Source: Archilochus colubris
Lineage: Eukaryota; Chordata; Aves; Apodiformes; Trochilidae
NCBI GenBank assembly: GCA_023079485.1
Contig: CM041115.1
Location: forward strand, 23,180,863-23,244,862
Direction: 5' to 3'
Length of the DNA stretch: 64,000 nt
Positions 48,587 to 63,400 of this stretch are shown piece by piece. The notes beneath the pieces are model-generated. The model was not told the DNA's origin, did no database searches, and saw only the letters and a list, made by a program, of their open reading frames with translations. A program made the position numbers and the translations under genes. The first letter of the stretch is position 1, and each line of letters opens with the position of its first letter.

Positions 48587-49229
48587 AATTGTATGATACT
48601 ACATGTTAAGAGTTTCTGGTTTCATCACAGATGAAAAAGAAGTCCTAAATCTGATTTAATGTGAGTCTAAACTTCCTAATTACCCTACTGAAAAATAAAT
48701 TATTCAGGACGTTACTCCTTTGAACTTTGTTCAACTCTGTTACAAGCGTAGTGCTTTCGTTTCTACAGGCAAATATTTACACAGACCAATTGTACGCGCC
48801 AACAATTGTTCAGTCATTTCTTTCTACAAAAGTATCTCTTTGCATATGTAAATGTATATTTTTTGATATAGTCTGAATGTTTGCTTTTGAAAACCGTCTT
48901 AGAAGACAGTGGCGGATATAATTGCAGAATCTAGGACAGAATGATTAAATCTACAGCACACGAAGTATAGGAAGAGTTAATAAAAAGTCATACTATCTAG
49001 GTGCCATTTTCTAATGATACATGTAGGCTTAAATTTGCAGAAAGGTGTCAGTATGGTAGGCACAAACTTTGACACTACGTTTGCATCTACACAAGTACAT
49101 GTGCAACCTAAGAGCTTCAAGCAGTTAGGTGCTAAAGCACTGGAAGTGGATGCACAGCTCCCATATTGGAGAGAAGGGTGGCATTTCTGCCTATTATGAG
49201 GCAGAAGTTGCCTCATGAACTTGCATGAA

Positions 49230-49345
49230 AATCATAGAATCATAGAATACCAGTCTGAAAGGTACCTCAAGGGTCATCTGCTTCAACCTTTCTAGGTAAT
49301 AATATAGTTTAAATGAGATGGCCCAACACTCTGGACTGATGTGCG
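49230..49345 (-). mobile_element. Short CR1 3'-end fragment
   Basis: On the plus strand: ATCATAGAATCATAGAATAC followed by CAGTCTGAAAGGTACCTCAA and GTCATCTGCTTCAACC, the usual CR1 3' terminus with its 8-bp-type repeat and the adjacent conserved stretch. Only about 115 bp remain, a typical 5'-truncated insertion. Confidence 0.85.
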
Positions 49346-52300
49346 TAGTTTTATAAGGTCAGGACAAGGTCAACGACAATGCCCCTTGCTATGCTCATAA
49401 ACAGTTTCTTTGTAAGTGGCTAAAAGCCATTCAAGTAGATCAGTATTGCTTGTTTGTCTCAGATCTGTATAACAGAAGTAACGCATGACAGTGGAGCTAG
49501 GAATGATAAGACAGCAATCAGTATGAAGGAATACTGGAACTATAATTATCAACTATATGAAGTGGAAAGAATGGTGATGAGGGATATAAAAAAGCTGCCG
49601 TTTCAAAAATAGATATGACAGCAGATGTTAAAAAAGTAATAATCTGAGACTAGGGATTGAAAACTGTAATTATATGAGAGGTGATGTTTTGGCCAGAAAT
49701 ACAATATACATACAAAAGAAATTGTCTAAATTTGATGTGGCAATATCACTGAACTTCATAAAATACAGACATGTCACTAATTAAATTATCAATTATGGGA
49801 TTCTATCCATGTAGAGTACAAATATCAGTTTGGCCTAACTTCTGAACAATGAAAGTTGGCTTGCTAATATACGTACAATTCCAAGAGCAGTACTACAGTA
49901 TCATCTACCAAGATGGCATTGTCATCTTTACAAACTCAGTCTAGGTCTTCATCACTTGGAGGAGATGGCTGACATGTCCCTCATCTTGTGCTCAGCTAAC
50001 CTGCAGTGGTTAAGGCCTACAACTTAGAAACTCCTTAGGAAGAAGTTAATAGTGCAAGAGAACTGAAGGGAAAACAGGTTTTTAAACAAGCCCAGGGAAA
50101 GGGCTATTAAGAAAAGAAAGAGGACATTTAGCATTCTTTTCACCCTCTGAAGTTTCACCTCCTCTTTGAAGTCACTGGTGGGGGTGCTTTCTGCTGCTCC
50201 TTGGTGCTGCTTCCTCTTGTTCATCTCTGCTTTTTGAGCTCTTTAGGTTTCTGTTTGCTTCTGATTTTCCCCTTTTTCTTCTGAATTTTTATAGTAAAAA
50301 GATCCTTCTTCTCATCAATTATTGCCAGTGGTTGCAAATTGATAGCTACAGGTTTTCCCTTTGTATTCATGTTTTCCCTGAGTTCTTGTATTTGCTACCA
50401 GTTTGCATTACTGGTCTTGCAGCTTATCAGAAGTCATTAGCATTTTATCTTTTTAGTTCTAATAAAGCGGAGGGTCTGTTGATGAGATTTTGCTTTGATA
50501 CATTTTAATGATTGTAAACAGGGGAAAGGGTTCTGTTGTGGAAGGGGGGGATGTTAATGGAAATAAGTTTGATACATTTTAAACAGAGCAAACTATGCTG
50601 GCACTGCTTCATGCTAGGTTGGATATAATTTTGCTGATTAAAGAGGCAATTTTTTTATTTTTAATGTATCCACATTACAAGAATACACTTTAAACACTTG
50701 TTATTACAGGGACTGGAATCCAGACTTCCAAGTCCCAAATGACTTTTCAGTCATTAGTCTGTAGAGCTTTGCAGTAGCTCTATAATTATTCTGTTCAACA
50801 GTAAGAATAATTGAGAAAACCTTACCCTATGTTCTCACTATGAGAGAAACCATCTCAGAGGACTTTAAAATTTTATCACTCTGGAGATATTTATGCCATG
50901 GTCTTTCACATGCTAGGGGACAGTCATAGCCCCTAAGACCATTGAATAAGTCAGTTTGTGGGAACAGGTAGCAGCACATCTGTTTTGGAAAAGGAAGTGA
51001 GGGAAGGTGAAAAAATATATAGCATGCTGGAAAAATACCTATTGGAGTTGGCTGTGATGGTAAGAGATGTTAAAGAAATACTCAAGATCAATTTGTTCTG
51101 GGCAGACATAGACATGAGCTAGGGGCTTAACTAATCTCTACATGTAAGACTGTAGCTGTGGGCATTACCAGAAACAAGTGACTCAAAGATTTCAAAAATG
51201 GAAAGGAAAGCACTTGTATATCAAGTGGGAGATGCAATGAAGGCCTCAAAGGCTTGAGTTCTGATCTTCAGTCTTTCACCAAGTCCCCCATGACGAGATC
51301 CAGATGGATACTTCGAATACCTATCTCATACTGATTTCTCAGTGAAAGGGGATACAGGATAAACAAATAAATAGGGGAGCATGAGCCACTATTTACATAT
51401 GTATTTGATGATTCAAGATGAAATAGCTGATTTACTTACCTCTTGCTTTAGATTACCTTAACACTAGACAGCTGAAAAGTGGCCCGTATGATGCCAAGGT
51501 TCCTGGGAAGATAAGTGACACTACAGACCAGTAAACCTGGTGTAAGGACTGAAAAGCTGAGTAAATACTATAATAAAAAATAGAAGTAATACACACATGG
51601 GTCAATAGGATTTTAGAAAAGAATACATATTTTTCTTCCCCTTCAGTAGGGGCCCTTGCTGAAAATTTAGCGGATTTCCTTGAAGAAGGCAACAGAATTG
51701 TTAAGAAGGGATAACAATTTAGTACACTTGGATTTTCAAGAGGCAGTTTAATGATACCTGAAATCAAGTTGTCTTTACTGTAATTAGTCGTTCATTTTTC
51801 CCCCACTGAATATTTTTTTATGCATTAAAATAGACTGTTGCGTGGCAAGGCCACGATATTAAAATTTAATAAATCATGTTATTTACTGGGTCAGAATAGC
51901 AAGTCACTTCATCAAAACATTTCAAACACATTAATTCCAACAGTGGTTTGTTTTTTTCCTCTGTAGACACACTTTAAGATTATATATGTAAGTACTAAGA
52001 AGATACATAGCGGCCCTGATAATCTTCGTGCTCTTCAAAAAAAGGCCTTACAGTAACTAAATAAAACAAAGGAAAATGGATGCTGAATATGAACAAGCTT
52101 CACATTTCAATATGGAATACCTTTTTTTTGCCTCTTGTGAGAGTGTCAGTCATGTGTCAGGAGCAATCCTGCTAAGAGAGCTAGGTGACAAGGCAGTGGG
52201 CAAAGATAGAGACTCATCCAGCAAACCATTCAGGGAAATAAATCCTGAAAAAGCTTTTTTTGCTCAGATTTTAGAGGAAAATCATTGGCATGACTGAGCT

Positions 52301-55300
52301 AACTGAATAAGCAGAACAATTAGGTTTTAAAGTGAAATATAAATAGGCTTTTACCAGAAGTGATAGTTTCATCAAGGATGATACACAGGAGCGTTTATCC
52401 TACTCTTTTGTACAGTGCTGAGCTTTTTCTCCCTTTTCCTGTCATCTTGTGTGCCTATAATTGTAATAGCTTGAGGTATATACATTAAGTATATGCACTT
52501 GCTGACTGGATTATATACAAACAAACACACAAACCAAAATGAAAAAACCCAAACCAAAACAAAAAAAACCCACAAAAAACCCAAAAACAAGTGAGGGGAT
52601 GAATACAGGGTCTTTGAGTCACTTCTTAGCTGACAGCTAAGCAATACTTATCATGCAACATTTTTCTTCCTTTTCCTGGAAGGAATCTTATGCCTTACAT
52701 TTGTTTGTCATGGGTAGGAAAAAGAAATGTCATATTTTAGAATTCTATTTCTTTTCCATTGCACTCTATCTGTCTGTGTTAGTAAACTAGATTTGGGAAG
52801 AAGTTTTAGCAGACAATTATTTATTGTCTGCTGTATTTATTATATATAAGTATAAGCAGAAAGATCATTGAAAGGGAGAGAAGAAAAGAGAAGCAGTGTC
52901 AAGAAATGCTGATTTTGTCGAAAGAGGAGCACCACTGTAGTGGAGTCATTTAGTTAATGAAAGATAATTCAAATCCTCTTTGTATATTAATTTCTCTTTG
53001 AATTCCCCTTTCATCTAATGGGAGCAGTATTAGCAGTCTAAACAAAAATAATTGTGCTTATCTTGTAACCATGTAAATGTAAGAAAAATAAAGGAGAAAT
53101 TATGAAAAGGAACTTCAACATTTGCAGCTGAACTGTTTATATCTGACCTATAAAAATAGAGGACGTTGGTTTACTCCCCGTGTTTTATTGTATACCCTCA
53201 TATAACTAATCCAAAGACAAAAAAGGGATCTATTTTAGATTTAGTTACAACTTTTGCAGCACCAAGTATTGTGAAGAAGACAGCTTTCTTCTTCAAAACT
53301 ACTTCCCATAAGATTTGTACTTTGTAGATGAGTTCCAAACGCCTTGATTTGAATTTGGGGGAGACAAATTAAGAATTAGTCAGGCACTAGAGAATTGGAT
53401 AATCCTTCTAGATCTCTCTTTTTACATAAGTTGAATTTAGAGCTGGGGGACAAAATATGTTTTTTTTATCCCATAAAATGCATGACTGTACGTTATGTTC
53501 ACTCACTTAATTCATTGTTCTGCTTCCTGCTAAGTGCTTTGCTAAATAACCTATCCTTTTGTATCTTTTAAATATTTTTTTCAGTAGTGGCTTCAAAAAT
53601 TGGCTGTTGTATTTCATGATAGATATACCTGCCACCTTAAAAAAACTTGAACTTCAGAATGTGCTGAGAACCTATTCCCAAGTATCAGGCTGTGTAAATG
53701 CATGAGGTTGGGCACTGAAAGCAGTGGTTCCCACATTACTTCAGGCTTGTAAAAGTTGTGGTCTAACTACTTACCCTGCAGCTGATTCAAGGAAAATATC
53801 AATCCACTTATAAAATCCCTATCAGAATGTTTTTTGAGCCTACTTGTTAGTCATCTTTTTCTGAAGTATGTAATCCAAATTCCTCATCTCAAAATCAAAT
53901 ATTCAGTGAGATCAAATGCCTATGAGAAGAAGCGAAAAGTTACTAATTTCAACAGATGCTAGATCAAACCTCTATTAACGCTATTATCAGCTACTCTGTC
54001 TATCTGTCATGTTAAGCACATGACATCCTGAAGCCAGTTTGGTGTCACAGTGCTGAGCAATGCAAAAACATGACTTCCAGTTAGCATGACCCAGTCTTAA
54101 CAACATGGGTTGCCTGTGCAGAAGAAGGAGGGGTTTCCAAACAGCATCCACAAGAGCTAGCTAAACACAAGTGTAAGCAAATGATAGGCAACCTGTTCCT
54201 CAGACCTGTTAGCATCAAAAGTGAGCACCTCTCTCCACTTTGAAACAAGTCTGAAGCCTCTCCTGATCTCATACAAGCATAAAAGCAAGCCAGAAACAGA
54301 ACAGCATCTTCTTTCCTGCATCATAGTCTTGGGATTAGAAACTCATCTACTTTTTGGAAACATTCCCAGGTTAATATTTTTACTGTCTGCAATAGATAAA
54401 GTCATCAGATAAAGTGGAGAAATAAAGAGAAATGGAGTATGACTACACAGCCTACAGGCATCAGCATTCAGTGAGGTGGAGACTGCTGATGTCCAAGACT
54501 CACACATTTGTCCTATACCAGTCCAGAACACAGAACATGCCCTCCATGTCCTCATCTAGTTATGCTTTGAAGCAAGCAATGTCTGTGGTGCCACAGCCAC
54601 AGGCAGATGTGTAATTATAGTTGTGTGGAAAGCAAATACAATGTTTAAAGCTTTATTAACAGACAGAAGTATGTGAAAAGCTGGAGCATCAGCTGTGTAT
54701 TCAGGGGTTTTTGTGTGATTCCTTCCAAGAAACAGTGGTGATACAGGTTAGTAGAGATGCTTAACAAACACTAGAAATGCAGGCATTTAGAATACATGGA
54801 CGATAGTAGTGTAGTTGTTACATCAGAGACTTTCGTGTCAGTGAAGTGATTTAGCAAGAAGAATTTTTCTAGACATTAAGACACTGATGAGGTGAATTTT
54901 CTCTTACAAATGTCTTTGAGCAAAGCTACCTTTGTCATCTTTCTGTTTTTATTTTCTGGCATTCTCTAGACAAACTGAAAAGGAAGAATTGCATTTATTT
55001 AGTTACTCTTTCCTATTCTTTCTTATTCTGTGATTTCTCATGCTCCTCTCCATACCAAGTATCTTAGATGAAATATGGCCCTAGCACAAGCCAGAACAAC
55101 AGATGTGTGTGCCCTGACCATGGACCTTCACCTGTTTTTCACACAGAAATATTCCTTCCTTCTCAGCCATGTGTCCCCCTTGATGCATGAAAACAGATGT
55201 ATTTTTACATCATGCTGTAAGAGTGCCATAACTTCTCTTTTCTCTTTGATTTCAGTAGCCCAGAGACCTAAGGTATGTGGGCCACTTACGTCCTGCCTTT

Positions 55301-57375
55301 CAGTTAAATAATGGTTTAGAGTCTGCTAAAGCAGTACAGTTACATTACACGTTTGCAGACTTGGGTTGTTTGTTCATGTAGCAACATACAGCCTTAGCAC
55401 ACCAGAAAGAAAGCTTGGCTATGCCAATACATGGACAGTCCGCTCTCTCTTCTCCACCTACAGTAAACTCACCAGAATAACAAAGTTATTGAAGGTCAGA
55501 AAGCCACTTTTCTGTCTGAAGAGACCCCATTCTTTTTTCCATCACTATTTGCACGTGATTAGTTATATTAGCAAGAATGTCATGGTTGAAATACTGCCTG
55601 TCATACCTATGTGATTAATCACATTATGAGCTAAACCTTGAGAAGGGCTTACCACTTGAAAGCATAATTCATTACATCTTGATATAATCAGCATTCACAG
55701 TTCTCATTGATTTAAGCTATTGAATTCAGTACCTTTCATGAATAAGGCTGGATTTGACCCTAAATCTTTGCCTCTAAAAATGAAGTCAGTTGTAAACAAA
55801 TTAAACTCAGTATCATCCAAGCTTTAGACCCCAAGGCAGATAAATATTTAAAGATGCGATCTGTAATTTTGGTCTGCCATTCCCTTAAACCACTGTAAAG
55901 TGATAAAAATGAAACACTTTTGCCCCTCAGTCAATTACTTGCATCCTTTTAAAGTGAAAAGGAAACTAAAAATATTTGGAATCGTATCTGATAACAGTGA
56001 AAAGAATAAGTATTTCCAAATAGACGAATTGAGGGCTCAACAGCTGTCATTCTTTTACCATTCAACATAATCAAGCTATGCCTGGTCAGAAGCCGTAAGT
56101 CAAAATATCTTTATATAGCAAGGTCCTTTCCACAAGCAAGTATCATCTTACCAAGTTTTCAGAACATCCTTGAGCTGCTGGGTGCAGTTTTTACAATTTA
56201 AGATTTCATTTTCAAGAGTCAGTGTTCTGTTTTCTCAGATTTCTGTGACTTCTCTATGGGTGTCAGATTTCATTACTTATTATTCTACAGTCATTCAGCC
56301 TGTCACCATGTATTCAGCAATATAAAATTACATTCAGTAAAGTAATGTAAGCACACATAAAGATAGAGAAATCTTCATATTATCTGACAACAAGTGACAT
56401 AAATATGTGACATGAGTATTAACATAGAATTGAATTACTAATGTAATTGACAGCCAGTGTTTTGTTTGTTGATTACAACAGTAACTAGGGTAAAAAATTC
56501 TGCAATTCACATTTACTTATTTTCCACCTAAAAGAGAGATATAAAATGTGTTCTTCACCAAAAGAAGAAACCAGGGTTGACAAGTGCATGTTTAACAGAA
56601 TACTCAAGTTTCAGAAATAGCATACCCAGAACAATAGTGTCTGCCTCTGCCCACCTTGTGTTCAACGTAGTATTGCTGTCTAAGACTCATAGAAGTATTA
56701 AGATAATTGTCACGCTGCTTTAAAAAAAAAAAAAACAAGACACAAAAATGCATTGTTATTTAACTCCTACTTGCTGAAAAACTGGACTTTGATAGAGAAA
56801 AAAAGTCTAGCTTATAAACTGCATGCATTTAGTACTGCTAAGGTCATGTAGTACCATGCTCTTGTAGTGACAGAGTAGGGCTAGATGGGTACAAACCATT
56901 TCTGAGTCTGGAGACAATTCTGATACCAACAGAAAATTATCATATGTGGGTAAATTGGAAAACTAAGCCTGTTTATACCCTCTGTACTCCTTTTCCAGCA
57001 TTTTTTGCCCTGGCAGCCTTCAACAGAAACAGCTACTACATCTCTTTGCAATGGATCTCAAAGCACTTTTCCATAAAACATGGATAAGAGCTCTCCTTTT
57101 CAGTGAACTGTTCCTTCTGAAAGGACACACAGAATTATATCACGCTTCAGCTTTGCAATGAGAGAGGTGTACATGAACCTGGGCCTGAACCAAGGATGTG
57201 CTTCTGTAACTTCTAAGTGACTTCTGTAACTCTAAGAATGACACTTTAAACTGTATTGGTTTCAAAACTTCAGTGTCAAAGCCCTTGGAAATTGTTGATG
57301 GTGTGCAAGCAGAAAAATGATAGCAGAGGAGGCAGGAACTTAAGAGTCCAATGCAGACTAGCAAGTTATTTTTCA
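49346..57375. other. Far 5' flank, no gene recognised
   Basis: Eight kilobases of AT-rich sequence between the small CR1 fragment and the long CR1 copy. I see only simple repeats (52.5 kb, short poly-A at 56.7 kb) and short open frames without recognisable products. Confidence 0.6.
52516..52590. repeat. A/C-rich AAACC-type simple repeat
   Basis: Low-complexity run of AAACAAAC, AAACCC and ACCAAAAC units. It is the complement type of the GGTTT tracts elsewhere in the window. No gene. Confidence 0.85.
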
Positions 57376-60300
57376 CAGTGTTAGGGGTTGTAAGGGCCCT
57401 TGAGAGATCATTGAGTCCAAGCCCCCTGCCAGAGCAGGACCAACCTAGTGTAGGTCACACAGGAACATGTCCAGGTGGGTTCTGAATGTCTCCAGAGGAG
57501 ACTCCACAACCTCACTGGACAGCCTGTTCCAGTGCTCTGTCTTTCTTATGCTTACACAGAACCTCCTATGGTCCACCTTGCATCCATTGCTCCTTGTCCT
57601 GTCATTGTTCATCACTGAGAAGAGCCTGGCTCCATCCTCCTGACACTCACCCTTTGCGTATTTAGAAACATTAATGAGGTCTCCTCTCAGTCTCCTCTTC
57701 TCCAAGCTGAAGAGCCCCAGCTCCCTCAGCCTTTCCTCATAAGGGAGATGTTCCACTCCCTTCATCATCTTGGTCACTCTGCACTGGAGTCATTCAAGCA
57801 TTTCCCTGTCCTTGAACTGAGGGGCCCAGAACTGGACACAGTATTCCAGATGCAGCCTCACCAAGGCAGAGGGGGAGCAGAACCTCTCTCAACCTACTAA
57901 CCACCCCCCTTCTGAAGTATCCCAGGATGCCATTGGCCTTCTTGGCCACAAGGGCACATTGTTGGCTCATGGTCATCCTTCCACCCACCAGCACCCCCAG
58001 GTCCCTTTCCCCTGTGCTGCTGTCTAACAGCTCAGTCCCCAGCCTATACTGATACATGGTGTTGTTCTTTCCCAGATACAAGACTCCACATTTACCCTTG
58101 TAGTAATTCATTAAATTTCTCCCTGCCCAACTCTCCAGCCTGTCCAGGCCCCTCTGAATTGCAGCACAGCCTTCTGGGGTGTCAGCCACTCCTCCCAGGT
58201 TTTTGTCATCAGCAAACTTGCTGAAAAAACACTCTGTCCCTTCATCAAGGCCACTGATAAAAATGTTGAACAGGACTGGACCCAGCACTGATCTTTGGAG
58301 GACTCCACTGATCAGAGGTCTCCAGCTGGACTCTGCACCATTCATCACCACTCTTTGGATCTATTGCATAGCCAGTTCTTAATCCATCTCACTCACTGTC
58401 CATTCTTCTAGTCCACATTTCCTGAGCTTGCTCATGAGGATGTTACGGGAGACTGTGTTAAAAGCCTTGCTAAGGTCAGGGTAAACTGCAGCCACTGGTC
58501 TCCCTGCATCTATCCATTCAATTAGAACATCATAGAAGGCTTCAGATTACTCAAGTATGATTTCCTCTTGGTAAATCCATGCTGACTACTCCTGATAACA
58601 TTCTTCTCTTCAGAATGCTTAGAGATGACCTCCAGAATTAGCTGCTCCATCATTTTTCCAGGGATGGAGGTGAGGCTGATTGGTGTCTAATTGCCTGGAT
58701 CTTCCTTCTTATCCTTTCTGAAGACTGGAGTGACACTGGCTTTCTTCCATTTCTCAGGCACCTCTCCTGTTTGACATGACCTCCTGAAAATGATGGAGAG
58801 TGGTGGGGTGATAACGCCAGCCAGCTCTCTCAACACTCTTGGGTGCATCCCTTCAGGGCCCATGGACTTGTGTGTATTCAATTTGCATAACTGATCTCTA
58901 ACCCAGTCTGTACTGACCAGTGGAGAGTCTTCCCTCCTCCAGCCTTTCTCTCTCTTATCCAGGGTTTGGAATTCACAAGGGCTGGTCCTAGGAGTAAAGA
59001 CTGAAGCAAAGAAGGCATTCAGCATCTCTGCCTTCTCTACATCCTCTGTTATCAGGGCTTCTGCCCCATTCAGCAGTGGCCTCTCATTTCCCTACTCTTC
59101 CTTTTGATACTGATACCTTTGAAGAACCTCTTCTTGTTTCCTTTTACTTCCTTTGCCAGTTTTAGTTCTAAGAGTTCTTTGGACTTTCTTGTTGCCTTTC
59201 TACATTCTCTGACATCCTTATAGTACTCTCAAAGTGAGCAGTCCCTTCTTCCATAAACTGTAATTTTCTTTCTTCCATGAGACTTTCTTCAGAAGCTCCT
59301 TACTGATCCTTGCAGGTCTCTTAGCACCTCTACGCAATTTTTTACTCCAGAGAATGCACCTATCTTGAGCTTGAGGGAAGTGGTATTTAAAAATTCACCA
59401 ACTTTCTTGGTCTACCTTTCTTTCCAGAATCTTAGCCAATGGGATTCCATCTTTAAAGAGTACAAAATTAGCCGTGGAAAAGTCCAGGGTTGTAATCCTA
59501 CTTATGGCCCTTCTTCTTCCTTGTAAAATACAGACTCCACCATAACATGGTCGCTGTCACCAAGGCTGTTCCCAATCTTAATATCCCCAACCAGACCTTT
59601 ATTTGTTAGTACAAGGCCCAGCAGTGCACTTCTCCTCGTTGGTTCCTCACTGCCTGCAAAAGAAAGTTGTCATCGTTGCACTGCAAGAGCCTTTTGGACT
59701 TTATATGCCTGGCTGTGCGGGCTTCCCAACAAATATCAGGGTGATTGAAGTTACCCATAAGTAGGGTGACAACCATAAGGCATGTGATATAGAGACTTCT
59801 TCCAGTTGACTGTAGAAGGCCTCATCAGCATCTTCTTGGTCTGGTGGTCTATATTAGACACCCACAACCGTTCCACCCCCATTTGCATGTCCTTTAATTC
59901 TTCCCCACAAAATTTCAACCCTCTCTACCTCTCCCCCTGGATGGAACTCAGTACATTCCAGCTGCTTTCACACATGAAGAGTAACACCATCACCTCGCCT
60001 TGTTAGTCTGTCCTTCCTAAATGGCACATAGCCATCCATGACAATATTTCACTTGTGGGAGCTGTCCCACCATATTTCAGTGACTGCAATTACATCATAG
60101 CCATGCAACCTTACACATATCTCAAACTCCTCCTGCTTATTCCCCATACTCTGTGCACTGGTATATAAGGATTTCAAAGAGGCAGTCAAATAATTGATTT
60201 TCCCTTTTGGTATCCAGCCCTGTTCCCTGTTTACTACCCTATTAGCAGGCCCTGTGGTTTTGTGTTATGTAAGACTACTAACATCTTCTCCCATCAAACT

Positions 60301-60410
60301 TAGGTTAAAGCCCTATCAGCGAGCCCTGCCAACTCCTGGCCAAAACCCCTTTTCCATCTCCTGGATGATTCTGCACCATCCTGTGACAGCAGGTCTGGTT
60401 TCTATTGGTA
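57376..60410 (-). mobile_element. Long CR1 LINE copy with endonuclease and reverse-transcriptase regions
   Basis: About 3 kb in minus orientation, the largest element in the window. Reading the minus strand: a 5' region near 60.4 kb; the endonuclease block GNFNHPDICWEA at about 59,720-59,755; the RT amino-terminal part (FFASVFTPR, HKSMGPEGMHPRVLREL, EVPEKWKKASVTPVFRKDKK; 58,687-59,025); then RT core VLGPVLFNIFISGL and catalytic FADD (58,199-58,260). The C-terminal region, NNDRTRSNG and 3' tail follow at 57.4-57.8 kb, ending with TTAGGGGTTGTAAGGGCCCT (plus). The frame is broken into several pieces, so no functional protein can be made from it. Confidence 0.92.
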
Positions 60411-63400
60411 AAGCATAAAATATACCACTTCCAAGGAGATATGAAAGTGGAGACTCACTAAGATTTTACTGTGGAATCAATCCTTACTTAAAGATAGGGT
60501 GGATTTCTGAATAACCTTTCCCAAAATATTTTTTTCTCTAATAACCCAGTATATGCTATCGTTCCAGTTGTTTGCTGGGGTACATATAATTGAGTTTTAT
60601 GGGACAAGTCTTACTCGACTGGATTAGTCAGACTTACATAAAGCTAGCAGAGTGCTAAAGAACAGTCTAGCCAGCACTGGCTTTCTGTCACAGGAAACTG
60701 GGATGAAATAGATCTCAGGATGTCATAGAGTCAAACCCCTCAACCTGTTCACTTCTTACATTCCCAATACCAGTTCATCTAACCTAAAAGCCACACATAG
60801 GGGTAAATACATTGTGCTCCAAGGCAATCCCCTCAAAAGCTAGAAGAAATCTTAGCAAGCTTTGTACATAGACAAGACAATATATACTGTCTTGTATAGT
60901 AAACCTTATATGTAGATACACACAACTAAGAATGAATAAAAATGTAGAAATAGTTTGGTTACCATGTGACATGCCTAAATATCTATCAGTTTGTCCATGC
61001 AAAGGCTTTAGGTGATTTTCACTGCAGATTTTGAAAGGTATGCTACTCCAGAGGCACATCCCTCTCCAGGAGTCATCTGAAACCACTGCGTTCTTCTGAA
61101 GTATGGCAATAACAACAGGTGAACTAAGTGAGAAGAGCAGAGAAAAATACCTCTATCTGAGGCCTTTATGGGCTGAATTCTAAAAGAGGTCAGTTCACTC
61201 TTGCCACATTGCAGAATTTTCCCTATAGAAATTCTCTTCCATAACCGTGGAACATGGAAAGAAAAAGACATGTACTATGCAAACTCCCTCAGGTAGATTC
61301 TTCTGTTCAAGAATGGAATAAAAGCTCCTTGAAATCCACCAGACATTCTTGATCTGCAAATCCAGTTTGCTGTGGCATTGTCTAGGTGCTAGTTGTTTTA
61401 GAAATTGCTTAACTCAGATTAATACTTTGGGCAACCACTTAGTCATTCAAAACCAAATCTAGACCTCTTGTGACTCTCCTCTGAGCTGCATAATCTATGA
61501 AAATGTTGGCACAAAAGAGTGTGTGCTAATTAATAGATTCATTGTCACAACGTGATACACATCATCAAATTTTAACATCGTCTTTGATCCGGCAGTCACT
61601 GGCAATTTTACAGTGCGTGGTAACTACTTTAAGTTATATTATTATCCTTCTATGCATGTATAAAATTTGCATAGCTTCAAAGCATTGATTTTGTTCACAG
61701 TTGGGGTTTCTATACACTGATGTCTCAATTGAGCAGTTTAAATCAAGAATTGGAATCTCTCTGCCAAAATTTTTTTTTCTTTTTTTATTCATTTTTGACA
61801 CCCCTGAATGACATTTTAGCTGCCTTGAAACTGCTTCAAATGAGCACGAGGCACTGTTACTTTAGGATCACTGCTTCACTTCCTTTATGGTTTTGGGGTT
61901 TTTTTTTCAAAATTACAATTCCAGTCATAGAATACCTTAATTAATTATTTTTACCAGGCAGCAATCAAAGTAGTAATTAAAATGCCAATATATTTTCATA
62001 TCTTATGAAAGGAATTCCATATAAAACCAGTTAGCTCTGTGCATGAGAGCTAACTGCTTTCTCTTTTACAAATATTGTGTCAAAACCAGCTCCATCCACT
62101 GGCCACCTCCTTCAACATTTGAAGGAACACCCATGAAAACTGTGTGATCATTGTGCCTATGACAGGCATATGGAACTATATGTTCTTTTAAGAAGACTAT
62201 AGCAGGTGGAGCACCCTGGAAGGAGGGCAAATGAGAGAGGACTGTGCTCTTCTATGTGGCCCTTCTCAAAACAAAGCCCCATCACAGGTAGGAGATGTTC
62301 CAGCAACAACAGCATTTGGCTGGCAAGAGAGCAGTGGACAATTAGTATTACACAGACCATTTTTACTTCTGTTTTGACCTAATGTGTTGGTTTGTGTTTG
62401 GTTTTGTTTTTTAATTCAAGCATTACATTTCTAGCTTTTTCAATTTAAAAAAAAAATCTGGTTTAAAATCTCTTCTGGTCTTCCATTTCAAGTTCAGTAT
62501 AAGAAGATCTGAGAAGACCCACCTCAGAGTTTGGAGCAGATTAAACTTCCATCCAAATGCCTGTAGAGCAATATATCAACATTGTTGGAATCAGATGGTA
62601 CTTCCCCATGACTTTACAATTTACTATAAAACATGAACAACATACAGTGTCACGGTCACCAGGCAATCTAAGAATGGAGTATTACAGATACCCAGAAGAG
62701 GGGAAATAGATGCTACAAAATGCAGAGAGTAATAGCAAATCAAAAATTGCACATGTAGAAAAAGAAATTGGAGGAAGAATAAAGTCAAAGGAAAGGTTTT
62801 TATTTTTAGGAGTTATAGAAAAAGAATTATTTTAGGGACTCTGTATTTGGGGTTTTTCCCTTTTATAGTTTTTAAAATGGGAAAGTTCTCTTACTGCATC
62901 AAACACAAATGGCAATATAGGAATCTTATGAACAAGGATCTGCTTAGGTGTCATGCCTATTTTTTTTTCCAAATCTGGCCTGAGAAACAACTCCATCTAA
63001 TTCAAACAAGTTTAAAGAATGGAGAAAGAAACAGAAGGGGAAAGATAATAATGTGTCGAAAAAACCCAGACCACACATCCAAACCACCTCTCTCTGCCAA
63101 CAAGACAATAGCAGTATTTATTTTTAGTATCTTCAATTACAATTTAGCATAAATAGTCTCTAGTAAAGGACTTAGACAAGTGTTTCTGTTTTGCTAAAAT
63201 AAGAATTTTTTAAAAAAGCTTACTTGCACTTTCACTAAGAATAGTGGGAAATCTTAGATCATTGCATTTTGAGACTTTGGTTCAAAACTTCAGTTTTGAA
63301 TTAATGAATATGTTATATTTCATACAACCTACATGTTCAGCAGAACTAGTAGGATATCATCCTGTTTAGCTGACATTTCCAAACTGATGTCTGTACCAAA

